A DNA stretch of 7,411 nt from an uncultured Clostridia bacterium (lineage in GTDB: Bacteria > Bacillota > Clostridia > TANB77 > CAG-508), in the NCBI GenBank assembly GCA_934132805.1, contig CAKPAB010000049.1, positions 1 through 7,411 on the forward strand, given 5' to 3'. The notes beneath the pieces are model-generated. The model worked only from the letters and a program-made list of their open reading frames with translations. It was not told where the DNA came from and did not search any database. This document shows positions 1 through 6,463 of the stretch, piece by piece. The position numbers and the translations under genes were made by a program. Within the stretch, counting starts at the first letter, position 1. Each line of letters begins with the position of its first letter.

Positions 1-157
1 CTGCTTGCTCTGTTTTTTCCTTTGCCTCTTTTGCCTTTTCAAATATCCCTGTGTTTGTTAATGCCATTATTGATATTTCTGCTAATATTAACAATATAAT
101 AATGGTTATTACCAGTGCTATTAATGTGATACCCTTGTTGGTTTTAATTTTTTGCAT
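1..157 (-). CDS. pilin-like protein with class III (prepilin) signal sequence, N-terminal part only
   Basis: Fifty-two codons are visible before the gene leaves the window at its left edge. The product starts MQKIKTNKGITLIALVITII: a short basic leader, a glycine at residue 9 that would be the prepilin peptidase cleavage point, and a hydrophobic helix of about 20 residues (10-30). A Lys/Glu-rich helical stretch follows (GIFEKAKEAKEKTEQA). This matches the prepilin-type N-terminal cleavage/methylation family common in Clostridia, whose members usually read GITLIALVITIIVLLILAGV. The Glu at mature position 5 of classical type IV pilins is replaced by Ala, as is usual in this subgroup. The start at 157-155 is supported by GGAAG about 8 nt upstream. 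Expected role: a membrane-inserted or assembled surface pseudopilin. The C-terminal domain and exact role cannot be judged. The long leader at 158-567 lies directly upstream. Confidence 0.85.
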   Translation of the reverse strand, partial: MQKIKTNKGITLIALVITIIILLILAEISIMALTNTGIFEKAKEAKEKTEQA

Positions 158-213
158 ATCGCATGCTTCCTTTCTTTTTTATTTCCACACATTTTTGCAT
201 GGCAAATTTTTTA

Positions 214-241
214 TTTTTATTTTATATATTAAGTAAGTCAA
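214..241 (-). promoter_or_regulatory. possible proximal promoter of the pilin-like gene
   Basis: On the minus strand TTGACT (241-236) is followed after 16 nt by TAAAAA (219-214), about 60 nt before the pilin start. The -35 is good and the -10 is only 4/6, in very AT-rich DNA. It may be a second, weaker start point downstream of the strong promoter at 594-567, or chance. Confidence 0.35.
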
Positions 242-323
242 AACACACTTTCTTAATAATGTTAATAAGTTATTTATTTTAATTTTCTTAATGTAAAAAT
301 ACAACGCAAATAAGACAGCAATA

Positions 324-343
324 TTATCCTGTATTTACTATAT

Positions 344-353
<10 letters not shown>
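324..353 (-). CDS. short leader ORF 2 (9 codons) overlapping the end of leader ORF 1
   Basis: ATG at 353-351 is preceded by AGGAG (362-358) with a short 4-nt spacer. It encodes MPVDIVNTG and stops with TAA at 326-324. The start lies inside the last codons of the longer leader ORF (stop 346-344), so the two frames overlap by 10 nt, an arrangement typical of translational coupling. Codons 2-3 and 8-9 contain the two arms of a 6-bp inverted repeat (CCTGTA/TACAGG). Nothing is known of the peptide. Its translation would decide whether that hairpin can form. It could be a chance ORF; the evidence is the ribosome binding site, the overlap and the position in the pilin leader. Confidence 0.4.
328..350 (-). 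promoter_or_regulatory. 6-bp stem-loop in pilin leader
   Basis: CCTGTA (350-345 on the minus strand) can pair with TACAGG (333-328) around an 11-nt loop. It lies within leader ORF 2 and is not followed by a T-run, so it is not an obvious terminator. It could be a translation-sensitive hairpin or a DNA operator. Confidence 0.4.
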
Positions 354-517
<164 letters not shown>

Positions 518-522
518 TCGTT

Positions 523-529
523 TCCCCCC
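523..529 (-). promoter_or_regulatory. G-only ribosome binding site of leader ORF 1
   Basis: GGGGGGA lies 6 nt before ATG 517. It is unlike the AGGAGG sites used by the other genes here, yet is the only G-rich block in this AT-rich stretch. It supports translation of leader ORF 1. Confidence 0.45.
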
Positions 530-566
530 ATTTTTAGTAAGCTTTTCTTCCGTGTTTTATAACATA

Positions 567-594
567 ATTATACCAAATTTGTGGAATTTGTCAA
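567..594 (-). promoter_or_regulatory. sigma-A promoter with perfect consensus hexamers, driving the pilin leader
   Basis: On the minus strand TTGACA (594-589), a 16-nt spacer and TATAAT (572-567): both hexamers match consensus exactly. Transcription would start near 560, giving a leader of roughly 400 nt before the pilin-like start at 157. The promoter overlaps the last codons of the Rpn remnant, so it belongs to the leader unit and not to that gene. Confidence 0.75.
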
Positions 595-1061
595 TAATCC
601 TTTTTTAGCTTTTTTTATTTCTACATTCTCATCCATTTTTACCACCTCTGGATTTTCTATAAATTTTAACCACAAGTTCACTTGTTCTTTACTATTTTCT
701 CTATATTTCACGAACTTTGGTAGTTCAATTATATATAATTCCATAACATCTGTCAATATTATTTGGTGGTATTTTTCCTCTCTAATTTGCCATTTCGTTT
801 GATATTTGGGGATTTTTTTTAACGATTCTAATTCATAATCCGATATTAATATTACTATTGTTTTTTCTAATGTTTCATAATCTTTTCCTGATTGTATACT
901 TGAACTATACATTTTACTCCAATAATACAGTATTCTTTTTTCAATATTATTTTCTTTTCTACTATTGAACTTATTAACGATGCTGTTATATCTTCGTTTC
1001 CTATATGTCCAAATATTCTCTTGAAAACATAATCATTTTTGGGGTTTAATAACTTTCCTAT
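568..1061 (-). pseudogene. Rpn-family PD-(D/E)XK nuclease/putative transposase, decayed
   Basis: Two pieces of one protein lie in different frames. The first (1061 to about 948) reads GKLLNPKNDYVFKRIFGHIG..., the usual start of Rpn (PDDEXK_2, transposase-or-invertase-like) proteins. The second (951-568) reads NNIEKRILYYWSKMYSSSIQ then GKDYETLEKTIVILI...IIELPKF, the family's later conserved region. The roughly 50 residues between them, which carry the catalytic D...(D/E)xK core in relatives, are missing at a junction near 946-955. There is also no ATG in the first frame: ATA stands at 1061-1059 just where a ribosome binding site (AAGGA, 7 nt upstream) expects the start. The C-terminal third is missing, the frame ending in an unrelated tail at TAA 568. 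Relatives promote RecA-independent recombination; this copy should be inactive. Confidence 0.85.
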
Positions 1062-1148
1062 AATGCATTCCTTCTTTCTTTATTCATTTTTATTTTTTGA
1101 AGTTTTGGCTGATTTGCCTTGAATTTGAATTAATTTTATATCGTTTGA

Positions 1149-1167
1149 AATATAATGTCATTATATT
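1149..1167. repeat. 19-bp palindrome upstream of mecA
   Basis: AATATAATG-T-CATTATATT is a perfect 9-bp inverted repeat around one base. It lies between the divergent Rpn remnant and mecA, 141 bp before the mecA start. It could be a repressor site for either side or an AT-rich chance palindrome. I see nothing else in 1065-1251 beyond very AT-rich sequence. Confidence 0.4.
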
Positions 1168-1251
1168 AACATAAAAAGTTTATTTATGCAATAGGTATTC
1201 AAAAAATTTTGGTTATTTTCTAAAAATCTTTTATTACCAAATTTTGTGGTC

Positions 1252-1280
1252 TTCCCATATACTAATAATAGTAGTATAAT
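1252..1280 (+). promoter_or_regulatory. mecA promoter
   Basis: Perfect -10 TATAAT (1275-1280) with a 4/6 -35 TTCCCA (1252-1257) at 17 nt spacing. The implied start point near 1287 gives a short leader to the GGAGG ribosome binding site at 1296-1300. Confidence 0.6.
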
Positions 1281-1307
1281 ATAAATATAAGTATCGGAGG
1301 GAATCAA

Positions 1308-1934
1308 ATGAAAATTGAAAAACTAAATGAAAACAAGATAAGAATAATATTGAAAAGAGAAGATTTCAAAGACAAAAAAATAAACATGGCCCAAATTCTT
1401 TTAACTGAGCCTGAATCGCAAAAACTATTTTTAGAAATACTAGACAAAGCAGAAAAAGAAATTAATTTTGACACTACTGGTCACAAATTATTAATTGAAG
1501 CAACAATACAAGATGAAGACATTTTTGTATTTACCATAACAAAATATTTAGAAAAAATTAACCACAAATCCCACCACAAAAAAGTTTTAACTCTAAAAAG
1601 AAATGCTAAAACATTAAATGCTTCTACATTAATTTATAGCTTTAATGAATTTGAAGATTTCTGTAAATTCTGTGATTTTATACATAATACTCATAATATC
1701 ATTGCAAAAAAATTATATAAAAGTGCAATTTTATATTTATTTAATAATACTTATTATTTAGTAATTGATGGAATTAATTTATCAAATAATTCTATAATTT
1801 CACTGCACTCAACTTTATTAGAATTTGCACAATTAAAAAACTTTAATAAAAATTTCAAATTCAAATTAAAAGAGCATGGAAAAGTTATTATAAAACACAA
1901 TGCAATAACAACCGGAATAAAATATTTTTCATAA
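1308..1934 (+). CDS. mecA: adaptor protein MecA (ClpC adaptor)
   Basis: 208 aa, close to the usual length of MecA-family proteins. The start MKIEKLNENKIRIILKREDF matches the family opening, which recognises substrates. The first domain runs to about residue 85 and ends in the family's F-x-F-T-I-T-K strand. A basic, His-rich linker follows (about 86-100). The C-terminal domain (about 105-208) corresponds to the part that binds ClpC and triggers its hexamer assembly; it ends with the conserved EHGKVIIKHNAI. In Bacillus subtilis MecA delivers ComK and other proteins to ClpCP. Which targets apply here is unknown, since no competence gene is in the window. GGAGG 7 nt before ATG fixes the start. 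It is a single-gene unit with its own promoter (1252-1280) and terminator (1961-1994), and the only plus-strand gene here. Codon use is very A/T-rich like its surroundings. Confidence 0.88.
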   Translation: MKIEKLNENKIRIILKREDFKDKKINMAQILLTEPESQKLFLEILDKAEKEINFDTTGHKLLIEATIQDEDIFVFTITKYLEKINHKSHHKKVLTLKRNAKTLNASTLIYSFNEFEDFCKFCDFIHNTHNIIAKKLYKSAILYLFNNTYYLVIDGINLSNNSIISLHSTLLEFAQLKNFNKNFKFKLKEHGKVIIKHNAITTGIKYFS

Positions 1935-1960
1935 AAAATAGATCTAAATTGCAACATATA

Positions 1961-1994
1961 AAAGATGGTTGAAAATTCCAAACCATCTTTTTTT
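1961..1994 (+). terminator. mecA rho-independent terminator
   Basis: AAAGATGGTT (1961-1970) and AACCATCTTT (1981-1990) form a perfect 10-bp stem with a 10-nt loop. T-rich sequence follows on the plus strand, 26 nt after the mecA stop. It lies between convergent genes and may also slow transcription from the M23 gene on the minus strand. Confidence 0.9.
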
Positions 1995-2015
1995 ATTACC
2001 TTATCGAAAATTACA

Positions 2016-3026
2016 TTAATATAAATAATTTTGTGGATTATATGCTACACCATTTACACGTATTTCAAAATGTAAATGTGGTCCTGTTGAATTTCCTGTT
2101 GACCCTACTGCTGCTATAGTTTGTCCTTGTGATACAGTCGCTCCTGCACTATAATACAATTTACTACAATGTCCATAGTATGTTTGTACTCCATTACTAT
2201 GAGTAATAACCATCAAATATCCATAAGACCCTTTCCATCCTGAAAATGTAACTGTTCCAGAAGCTGCTGCCACTACTGGTGTTCCAGTTGATGTTGCTAT
2301 ATCTAAGCCTGTATGTGCTGAACTTCTTATTGTACTTCGTGCACCAAATCTTGAAGATATTACCCCTGAAACTGGTTTTGTAAGTGATACTCCTAATGCT
2401 ACTTTTGTTCCTGATATATTTGTTGCTGTATTTACAGTTCCTGTTGATGTTTTTGTTGTAGTTTTTTTGTTGTTTGATGCTACTACAACAGTTTTTGGTG
2501 CTACATATAAACTTGCAACAGCATCGTCTATATTATCCATTACTTTTAATTCTGTATCATATTTTTCCGAAATTGTTATATTATCTATATTTGTACTATT
2601 TTTTTCTTTTAGTTGATTTACAATTGCCTCTGCCTCTGTAAAGTCTGGTACATATGCTTTTTCTTCTTGGTTTTCTAAAACTGCATAATATCTATAATAT
2701 GTTGTTCCTGTAGATTTTATTGTGTCAAAAATTTCCTCGTCACTTGAACTTACATCTTTTTTTAATAGACATATTTTATATTGAGGTAAATTGTCTACTT
2801 GTACAAATGCAGTATTTTCATTTTCCCCTTTTTCTATGTATTCATTTATCTGGGCCTGTAATTTGCTTTTGTTATCTGTGTATCCTAGCATTTTTCCATC
2901 TAAGCTTACACTATAGCTTATTTTATAAAATACCGCAACTACCCCTAGTACTGCTAAAAGAGCTATTGATATTAAAATTATTAACTTCATTGTTCTTCTT
3001 GTATGTACTAATATTTTTTTTAACAT
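2016..3026 (-). CDS. membrane-anchored M23 family metallopeptidase (peptidoglycan endopeptidase)
   Basis: 336 aa. A short basic N-terminus and one membrane segment (about residues 14-34, no signal peptidase site seen) put the rest outside the cell. Residues 35-210 are a stalk. The first part (YSVSLDGKMLGYTDNKSKL onward) resembles the extracellular region found before G5 or M23 domains in clostridial cell-wall proteins. The second is a Thr/Lys/Ser-rich linker (about 184-205). The catalytic lysostaphin-type domain (about 215-336) has the zinc site H238-xxx-D242 in HTGLD and H319 in HLHFE (H317-H319), plus H286 in TYYGH. All active-site residues are present, so it should cut peptide cross-bridges. 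Candidate roles are cell separation, growth, or a SpoIIQ-like sporulation role suggested by the nearby coat genes, but nothing in the sequence decides. AAGGAG 8 nt upstream of ATG 3026 supports this start over the internal Met13. Confidence 0.9.
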   Translation of the reverse strand: MLKKILVHTRRTMKLIILISIALLAVLGVVAVFYKISYSVSLDGKMLGYTDNKSKLQAQINEYIEKGENENTAFVQVDNLPQYKICLLKKDVSSSDEEIFDTIKSTGTTYYRYYAVLENQEEKAYVPDFTEAEAIVNQLKEKNSTNIDNITISEKYDTELKVMDNIDDAVASLYVAPKTVVVASNNKKTTTKTSTGTVNTATNISGTKVALGVSLTKPVSGVISSRFGARSTIRSSAHTGLDIATSTGTPVVAAASGTVTFSGWKGSYGYLMVITHSNGVQTYYGHCSKLYYSAGATVSQGQTIAAVGSTGNSTGPHLHFEIRVNGVAYNPQNYLY

Positions 3027-3056
3027 TTCAACTTCTCCTTATAATTTTATAGCATT

Positions 3057-3085
3057 ATTTTACACTTTTTTTTGCTTTTTTGCAA
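3057..3085 (-). promoter_or_regulatory. promoter of the M23 peptidase gene
   Basis: On the minus strand TTGCAA (3085-3080), 17 nt, TAAAAT (3062-3057): 4/6 and 5/6 matches to sigma-A consensus. It sits between the MITE-like element and the ribosome binding site, so the peptidase gene is probably transcribed on its own and not as part of the coat operon. Confidence 0.55.
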
Positions 3086-3123
3086 TACTTTATTTATATA
3101 TTTCCGTAAGTTTTTAGAGAAGT

Positions 3124-3328
3124 TTGTTACAGTTCACCGTCTCACACATATTTTATGACTTGGTATATATTGTTTTGCAATATCGCGTAAGCGTCCAAAC
3201 GAACAAATGTGAGTGCGAATTGGAGCAATCGACATACTAATATTTTAATATGTAGATTGCGACACCAAGGTATAAAAAACAATATATACCAAGTCATAAA
3301 ATATGTGTGAGACGGTGAACTGTAACAA
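3124..3328. mobile_element. MITE-like palindromic element, 205 bp, non-autonomous
   Basis: The arms 3123-3176 and 3276-3329 are perfect 54-bp inverted repeats. The outer end begins TTGTTACAGTTCACCGTCTC. Taking 3124-3328 as the element, it is flanked on both sides by AAGT (3120-3123 and 3329-3332), a candidate 4-bp target duplication; the boundary is uncertain by 1 bp. The 99-bp centre holds a second hairpin: 3225-3240 pairs with 3245-3260 (GCAATC/GATTGC, ACATA/TATGT). The element has no ORF and no transposase is in the window. It lies 17 bp beyond the stop of a coat gene and upstream of the M23 promoter, so as RNA it could also end coat-operon transcription. It could be a mobilised MITE or another family of palindromic intergenic repeat. 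Confidence 0.75.
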
Positions 3329-3345
3329 AAGTTGTTCTGTTATTT

Positions 3346-3591
3346 TTATTGTTGTAATTCTGTTTTTACTGTTTCTACTTCTGTTTGAGAAGCTTTTTGG
3401 GCTGGTTTATAGTATCCTTTAGATTGAGCTAATTTAAAAAGTTCATATTGGAAACTTTCATCACCATTCCTTATTTGTTGAAATGCTTGCCTTAACCCCA
3501 TATTTTCTGCTTCTGATATAGCTGTTTGATATGCAGTTAAGTCTGATTTAACTCCAGCTAAAATATCATTTACCATTGTTTTTTCATCCAT
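3346..3591 (-). CDS. CotF-family spore coat protein
   Basis: 81 aa. The sequence, including MVNDILAGVKSDLTAYQTAI and DESFQYELFKLAQSKGYYKP, is the compact helical CotF-like coat domain common in clostridial genomes. There it consists of two or three helices and ends in a short polar tail (Gln/Thr/Glu-rich here). It is expected to be deposited on the forespore surface during coat assembly. It is second in a two-gene unit: the upstream coat gene stops 15 nt before this ATG, with AGGAGG 8 nt ahead of the start, so the two are probably co-transcribed. It is shorter than Bacillus CotF (about 160 aa), being one domain only, which is normal for the clostridial small form. The gene ends 17 bp from the palindromic element, the likely limit of its transcript. 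Confidence 0.85.
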   Translation of the reverse strand: MDEKTMVNDILAGVKSDLTAYQTAISEAENMGLRQAFQQIRNGDESFQYELFKLAQSKGYYKPAQKASQTEVETVKTELQQ

Positions 3592-3606
3592 GTGTTTTTC
3601 CTCCTT

Positions 3607-3795
3607 TTAATTATTTAAAAAAGACATTAATTTTTGCTTTGTATTTAAAGCATCTTGCGCTGATTTTGTAAAAAGTTGTTTTATTTGTGGGTCAACAGCT
3701 TGTGCTGAATATGTGTTTAGTTTTTGATAGATTGTTTCGTGTGCTCCTATAAAATGTCTTAAGTTTTGTAATTCCATTTGATTTAAATCTGCCAT
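3607..3795 (-). CDS. small CotF-like spore coat protein
   Basis: 62 aa, all helical in appearance: MADLNQMELQNLRHFIGAHE, then IYQKLNTYSAQAVDPQIKQL and a final helix ending MSFLNN. The pattern is a two-helix hairpin related to the CotF/ferritin-like coat proteins that usually come in adjacent pairs in Clostridia. It is the first gene of a two-gene unit with the CotF-family gene at 3346-3591, and may act as its partner in the coat. AGGAGG lies 5 nt before ATG. A sporulation promoter is expected in 3796-3871; TGAATA is visible there, resembling a sigma-G -35, but no convincing -10 follows at the right distance. The family assignment is less certain than for its neighbour because the protein is so short. 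Confidence 0.7.
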   Translation of the reverse strand: MADLNQMELQNLRHFIGAHETIYQKLNTYSAQAVDPQIKQLFTKSAQDALNTKQKLMSFLNN

Positions 3796-3871
3796 TTTTA
3801 CCTCCTATTCTTTAATTATTCTTTACGTTTTTTAAAATTTTATTCATAATTTTTTTTAAAATTTCGCATAA

Positions 3872-3908
3872 AACCGGGATTTGGAGTGATAGCTCCTTAA
3901 TCCCGGTT
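3872..3908 (-). terminator. pcrA transcription terminator
   Basis: AACCGGGATT (3872-3881) pairs with AATCCCGGTT (3899-3908). An inner GGAG/CTCC stem (3883-3886 with 3893-3896) closes on a 6-nt loop. It lies 16 bp beyond the pcrA stop and on the minus strand is followed by TTTTAT. It separates pcrA from the coat operon. Confidence 0.8.
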
Positions 3909-3923
3909 CTTGTTAGTATAAAA

Positions 3924-6233
3924 TTAAATTATTTCTAGTTTAGCAAATTTTGCCATTAAACGCTTATGTCCTACTTTGTCAAAATTAATGTCCACTTTTA
4001 AGTCATCGCCCTCTGGCTCAACGTTGCTAATAACTCCTTCGCCAAATTTTTTATGATAAATTCTTACACCTGGTTTGTATTTAGATAAGTCTATATCTGC
4101 TCCTGTAACTTTTTTATTTAAAGTATTTAAGAAACTTTCTGCAGTTCTAAACATAAAACCACTGTTTGAATTACTTGATGCCGCAACATTTTGTTCTTTT
4201 TTGTCTACCTTATAAGTTTTTATATTTCCATTGTCTTTACTTCCGTATGTCCAAGTGTATTTTGAATCTCCAAATATATTATTATTGTCTTCTTGTTCTC
4301 CAACTGCTTCTTCGTATCCTTCTAATAAGTCACTTGGTATTTCTTTTAAAAATCTTGATACTTGATTGCAACTTGTTGATCCAAATATCGTTCTTTGCTT
4401 ACTTCTGGTTAAAAATAAATTTTCCTTAGCTCTTGTAATTCCAACATAGCATAAACGTCTTTCTTCTTCTAAGTCTTTCGGCTCTCCTATAGATTTATAT
4501 CCTGGGAATATTCCTTCTTCCATTCCTACTAAAAATACTACTGGAAATTCTAGTCCTTTTGCACTATGAAGTGTCATAAGTGTTACGGTTTCTTCTGCTT
4601 CTTCCATATTGTCTATATCACTTGATAATGTAATTCCTTCTAAGAAATCACTTAATTTATTGTCAGCTGATTCATCTTCAAATTCTATTGCAACTGTTAA
4701 AAATTCGTCTAAGTTTTCTATTCTATTTTGTGCTTCTAACGTATTTTCATTTTCCAATGCTTTTGTGTATCCAGATTTTTTAAGTGTTTCTTTTATTAAG
4801 TCTGATATTTTTACATCGTCTTTTTTGGCTTTTAATTCTTCTATTACATTTATGAATTCTCTTGAGTTTAAATATACTCTATTTAAACCGTATTGGTCTG
4901 CGTTTTTTATAATTTCATACATTGATATTCCACTATTGTTTGAAATTTCTTCTACTTTATCTAAACTTGTTTTTCCAATTCCTCTTTTTGGCTCATTTAT
5001 TATTCTTTTTAAACTTAAGTTGTCTGATTGGTTTTGTATTAATCTTAAGTATGAAATTATGTCTTTAATTTCTTTTCTTTCATAGAACTTTAGCCCACCT
5101 ATAATTTTATATGGTATACTTTCTCTTCTTAGAATTTCTTCTATTGCTCTTGATTGAGTGTTCATTCTATATAATATTGCAAAGTCTGAATATTTATAAT
5201 ATTCTTCTCTCCTTAAGTGTTCTATCTGTTCTGCTATATATGTTCCTTCATCATATTCATTTTTTGCTGCATATGCTATTGGTAATTTTCCAACTTCATT
5301 TTCTGTCCATAGCTCTTTTTTGTATGTAACTTTATTATTTTTGATTACAGCATTTGCTGCTTTTAATATATTTCCTGTACATCTATAGTTTTGCTCTAAT
5401 TTTATTATTTTTGTTCCGGGAAAGTCTTTTTCAAAGTTTAATATGTTTGAAATATCTGCTCCTCTAAAACTATAAATTCCTTGGTCATTATCTCCTACTA
5501 CTGTTATGTTTCCATATTTTGATGCTAACATTGTTACCAATGTGAATTGTGCTTTGTTTGTGTCTTGATATTCATCTACTAAAATGTATTGGAATTTGTT
5601 CGTGTAGTATTCTAATATGTCTGCATTTTCTAACAAAATTTTAATTGCATAGTTTATAATATCATCGAAGTCTATTGCATTATTTTCTTTTAATCTTTTT
5701 TGGTACATTTCATATACTAATGCTATTTTTTCTTTTCTGAAGTCTCCATGTGCCCTTACTGCATATGTTTCTGGCTCTAACATTTCATTTTTTGCATTGC
5801 TTATTTCTGATAAAACACTTCTGTCTGTAAACATTTTATCATCTAGTCCTACTGCTTTTATACATGTTTTTATTAGTGTTCTTTGGTCACTTGTATCGAA
5901 TATGATAAATGATGTGTCAAATCCTATTCTGTCTATAAATCTTCTTAATATTCGTACACATATTGAGTGAAATGTTCCCATCCATATGTCTGCTGCTTGG
6001 TCCCCTACTAAATTTCCAATTCTTTCTTTCATTTCGTTTGCAGCTTTGTTTGTAAATGTTATTGCTAGTATATTCCATGGTTTTACTTGTTTTTCTCCTA
6101 TTAAGTATGCAATTTTGTGTGTTAATACTTTTGTTTTTCCGCTTCCTGCTCCTGCTATTACTAGACATGGTCCTTCTGTATTTACTACGGCCTCATATTG
6201 TTTACCGTTTAATCCTTTTAATATATCTTGCAT
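3924..6233 (-). CDS. pcrA: ATP-dependent 3'-5' DNA helicase PcrA (UvrD/Rep family)
   Basis: 769 aa, slightly longer than B. subtilis PcrA (739). All SF1A motifs are in order. They are the Q motif LNGKQYEAV (8-16), Walker A AGAGSGKT (27-34), Ia ITFTNKAANEM (58-68), Walker B LVDEYQDT (218-225), III VGDNDQGIYSFRGAD (246-260), IV LEQNYR (279-284), V TLHSAKGLEF (554-563) and VI with YVGITRAK (596-603). A low-complexity linker (about 640-700) leads to a C-terminal Tudor-like domain (about 718-769, YKPGVRIYHKKFGEGVI), which in PcrA/UvrD contacts RNA polymerase. Expected roles are nucleotide excision repair, removal of RecA filaments, transcription-coupled repair and rolling-circle plasmid replication. 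GGAGAG lies just before ATG 6233. It is a single-gene unit with a strong promoter at 6331-6303 and a terminator at 3872-3908. Motif III has GDNDQGIY instead of the commoner GDDDQSIY, a mild variant also known in clostridia. Confidence 0.97.
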   Translation of the reverse strand: MQDILKGLNGKQYEAVVNTEGPCLVIAGAGSGKTKVLTHKIAYLIGEKQVKPWNILAITFTNKAANEMKERIGNLVGDQAADIWMGTFHSICVRILRRFIDRIGFDTSFIIFDTSDQRTLIKTCIKAVGLDDKMFTDRSVLSEISNAKNEMLEPETYAVRAHGDFRKEKIALVYEMYQKRLKENNAIDFDDIINYAIKILLENADILEYYTNKFQYILVDEYQDTNKAQFTLVTMLASKYGNITVVGDNDQGIYSFRGADISNILNFEKDFPGTKIIKLEQNYRCTGNILKAANAVIKNNKVTYKKELWTENEVGKLPIAYAAKNEYDEGTYIAEQIEHLRREEYYKYSDFAILYRMNTQSRAIEEILRRESIPYKIIGGLKFYERKEIKDIISYLRLIQNQSDNLSLKRIINEPKRGIGKTSLDKVEEISNNSGISMYEIIKNADQYGLNRVYLNSREFINVIEELKAKKDDVKISDLIKETLKKSGYTKALENENTLEAQNRIENLDEFLTVAIEFEDESADNKLSDFLEGITLSSDIDNMEEAEETVTLMTLHSAKGLEFPVVFLVGMEEGIFPGYKSIGEPKDLEEERRLCYVGITRAKENLFLTRSKQRTIFGSTSCNQVSRFLKEIPSDLLEGYEEAVGEQEDNNNIFGDSKYTWTYGSKDNGNIKTYKVDKKEQNVAASSNSNSGFMFRTAESFLNTLNKKVTGADIDLSKYKPGVRIYHKKFGEGVISNVEPEGDDLKVDINFDKVGHKRLMAKFAKLEII

Positions 6234-6302
6234 TTTTTCTCTCCTACTTTTAGTTTATATTTTAGCGACATCATCATTCTGCTCTCTTTTATTTACTGTC
6301 CA

Positions 6303-6331
6303 ATTATATAATTTTGAGTCTTAAAAGTCAA
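6303..6331 (-). promoter_or_regulatory. pcrA promoter
   Basis: TTGACT (6331-6326), 17 nt, TATAAT (6308-6303) on the minus strand: 5/6 and 6/6 matches to sigma-A consensus at ideal spacing. It implies a leader of about 60 nt. I see no LexA-type GAAC-N4-GTTC box over it. Confidence 0.8.
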
Positions 6332-6375
6332 TAGAATTCAAAATATTTTCAAACATTTTTTCGCTGTTTAGAGTA

Positions 6376-6440
6376 GAACAAAAGCGGACATTAATGACAT
6401 TATTACTTATTAAGACATTTTTAAGTCCGCGTCTTTGTTC
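6376..6440 (-). other. imperfect stem-loop between the ZIP remnant and pcrA, possible terminator
   Basis: GAACAAA-a-GCGGAC (6376-6389) pairs with GTCCGC-gtc-TTTGTTC (6425-6440), 13 bp with a 1/3-nt internal bulge. The 35-nt loop region holds two further GACATT copies (6396-6401, 6414-6419) besides the one overlapping the stem (6387-6392). It lies 23 bp past the end of the ZIP frame. Its minus-strand exit has only a short T-run inside the stem, so termination is plausible but weak. The adjoining GCGCGCG is out of character for the region. Confidence 0.5.
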
Positions 6441-6463
6441 GCGCGCGAAATTTGCCTCATATT

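Noticed and set aside
51..236. Plus-strand ORF of 61 codons
   Set aside because: It is antisense to the clear pilin-like N-terminus and its leader, has no ribosome binding site, and its hydrophobic content comes from AT-rich sequence.
1754..1981. Minus-strand ORF antisense to mecA
   Set aside because: It overlaps the conserved C-terminal domain of mecA and its terminator, with no ribosome binding site.
3123..3329. CRISPR repeat pair
   Set aside because: The two copies are inverted, not direct, and 54 bp long, with a single centre that itself folds; no cas genes are present.
3796..3871. Sigma-G or sigma-K promoter of the coat operon
   Set aside because: TGAATA is present, but no convincing -10 (CATANNNT-like) follows at a correct distance, so it is mentioned only under the gene.
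4609..5085. Plus-strand ORF of 158 codons inside pcrA, and similar ones at 4166, 5111, 5986 and 6056
   Set aside because: All are antisense shadows of the intact pcrA frame, hydrophobic or Ser-rich by base composition and without family resemblance.
6376..6440. LexA/SOS box upstream of pcrA
   Set aside because: GAAC and GTTC are present but 57 nt apart as hairpin arms; no GAAC-N4-GTTC operator is seen.
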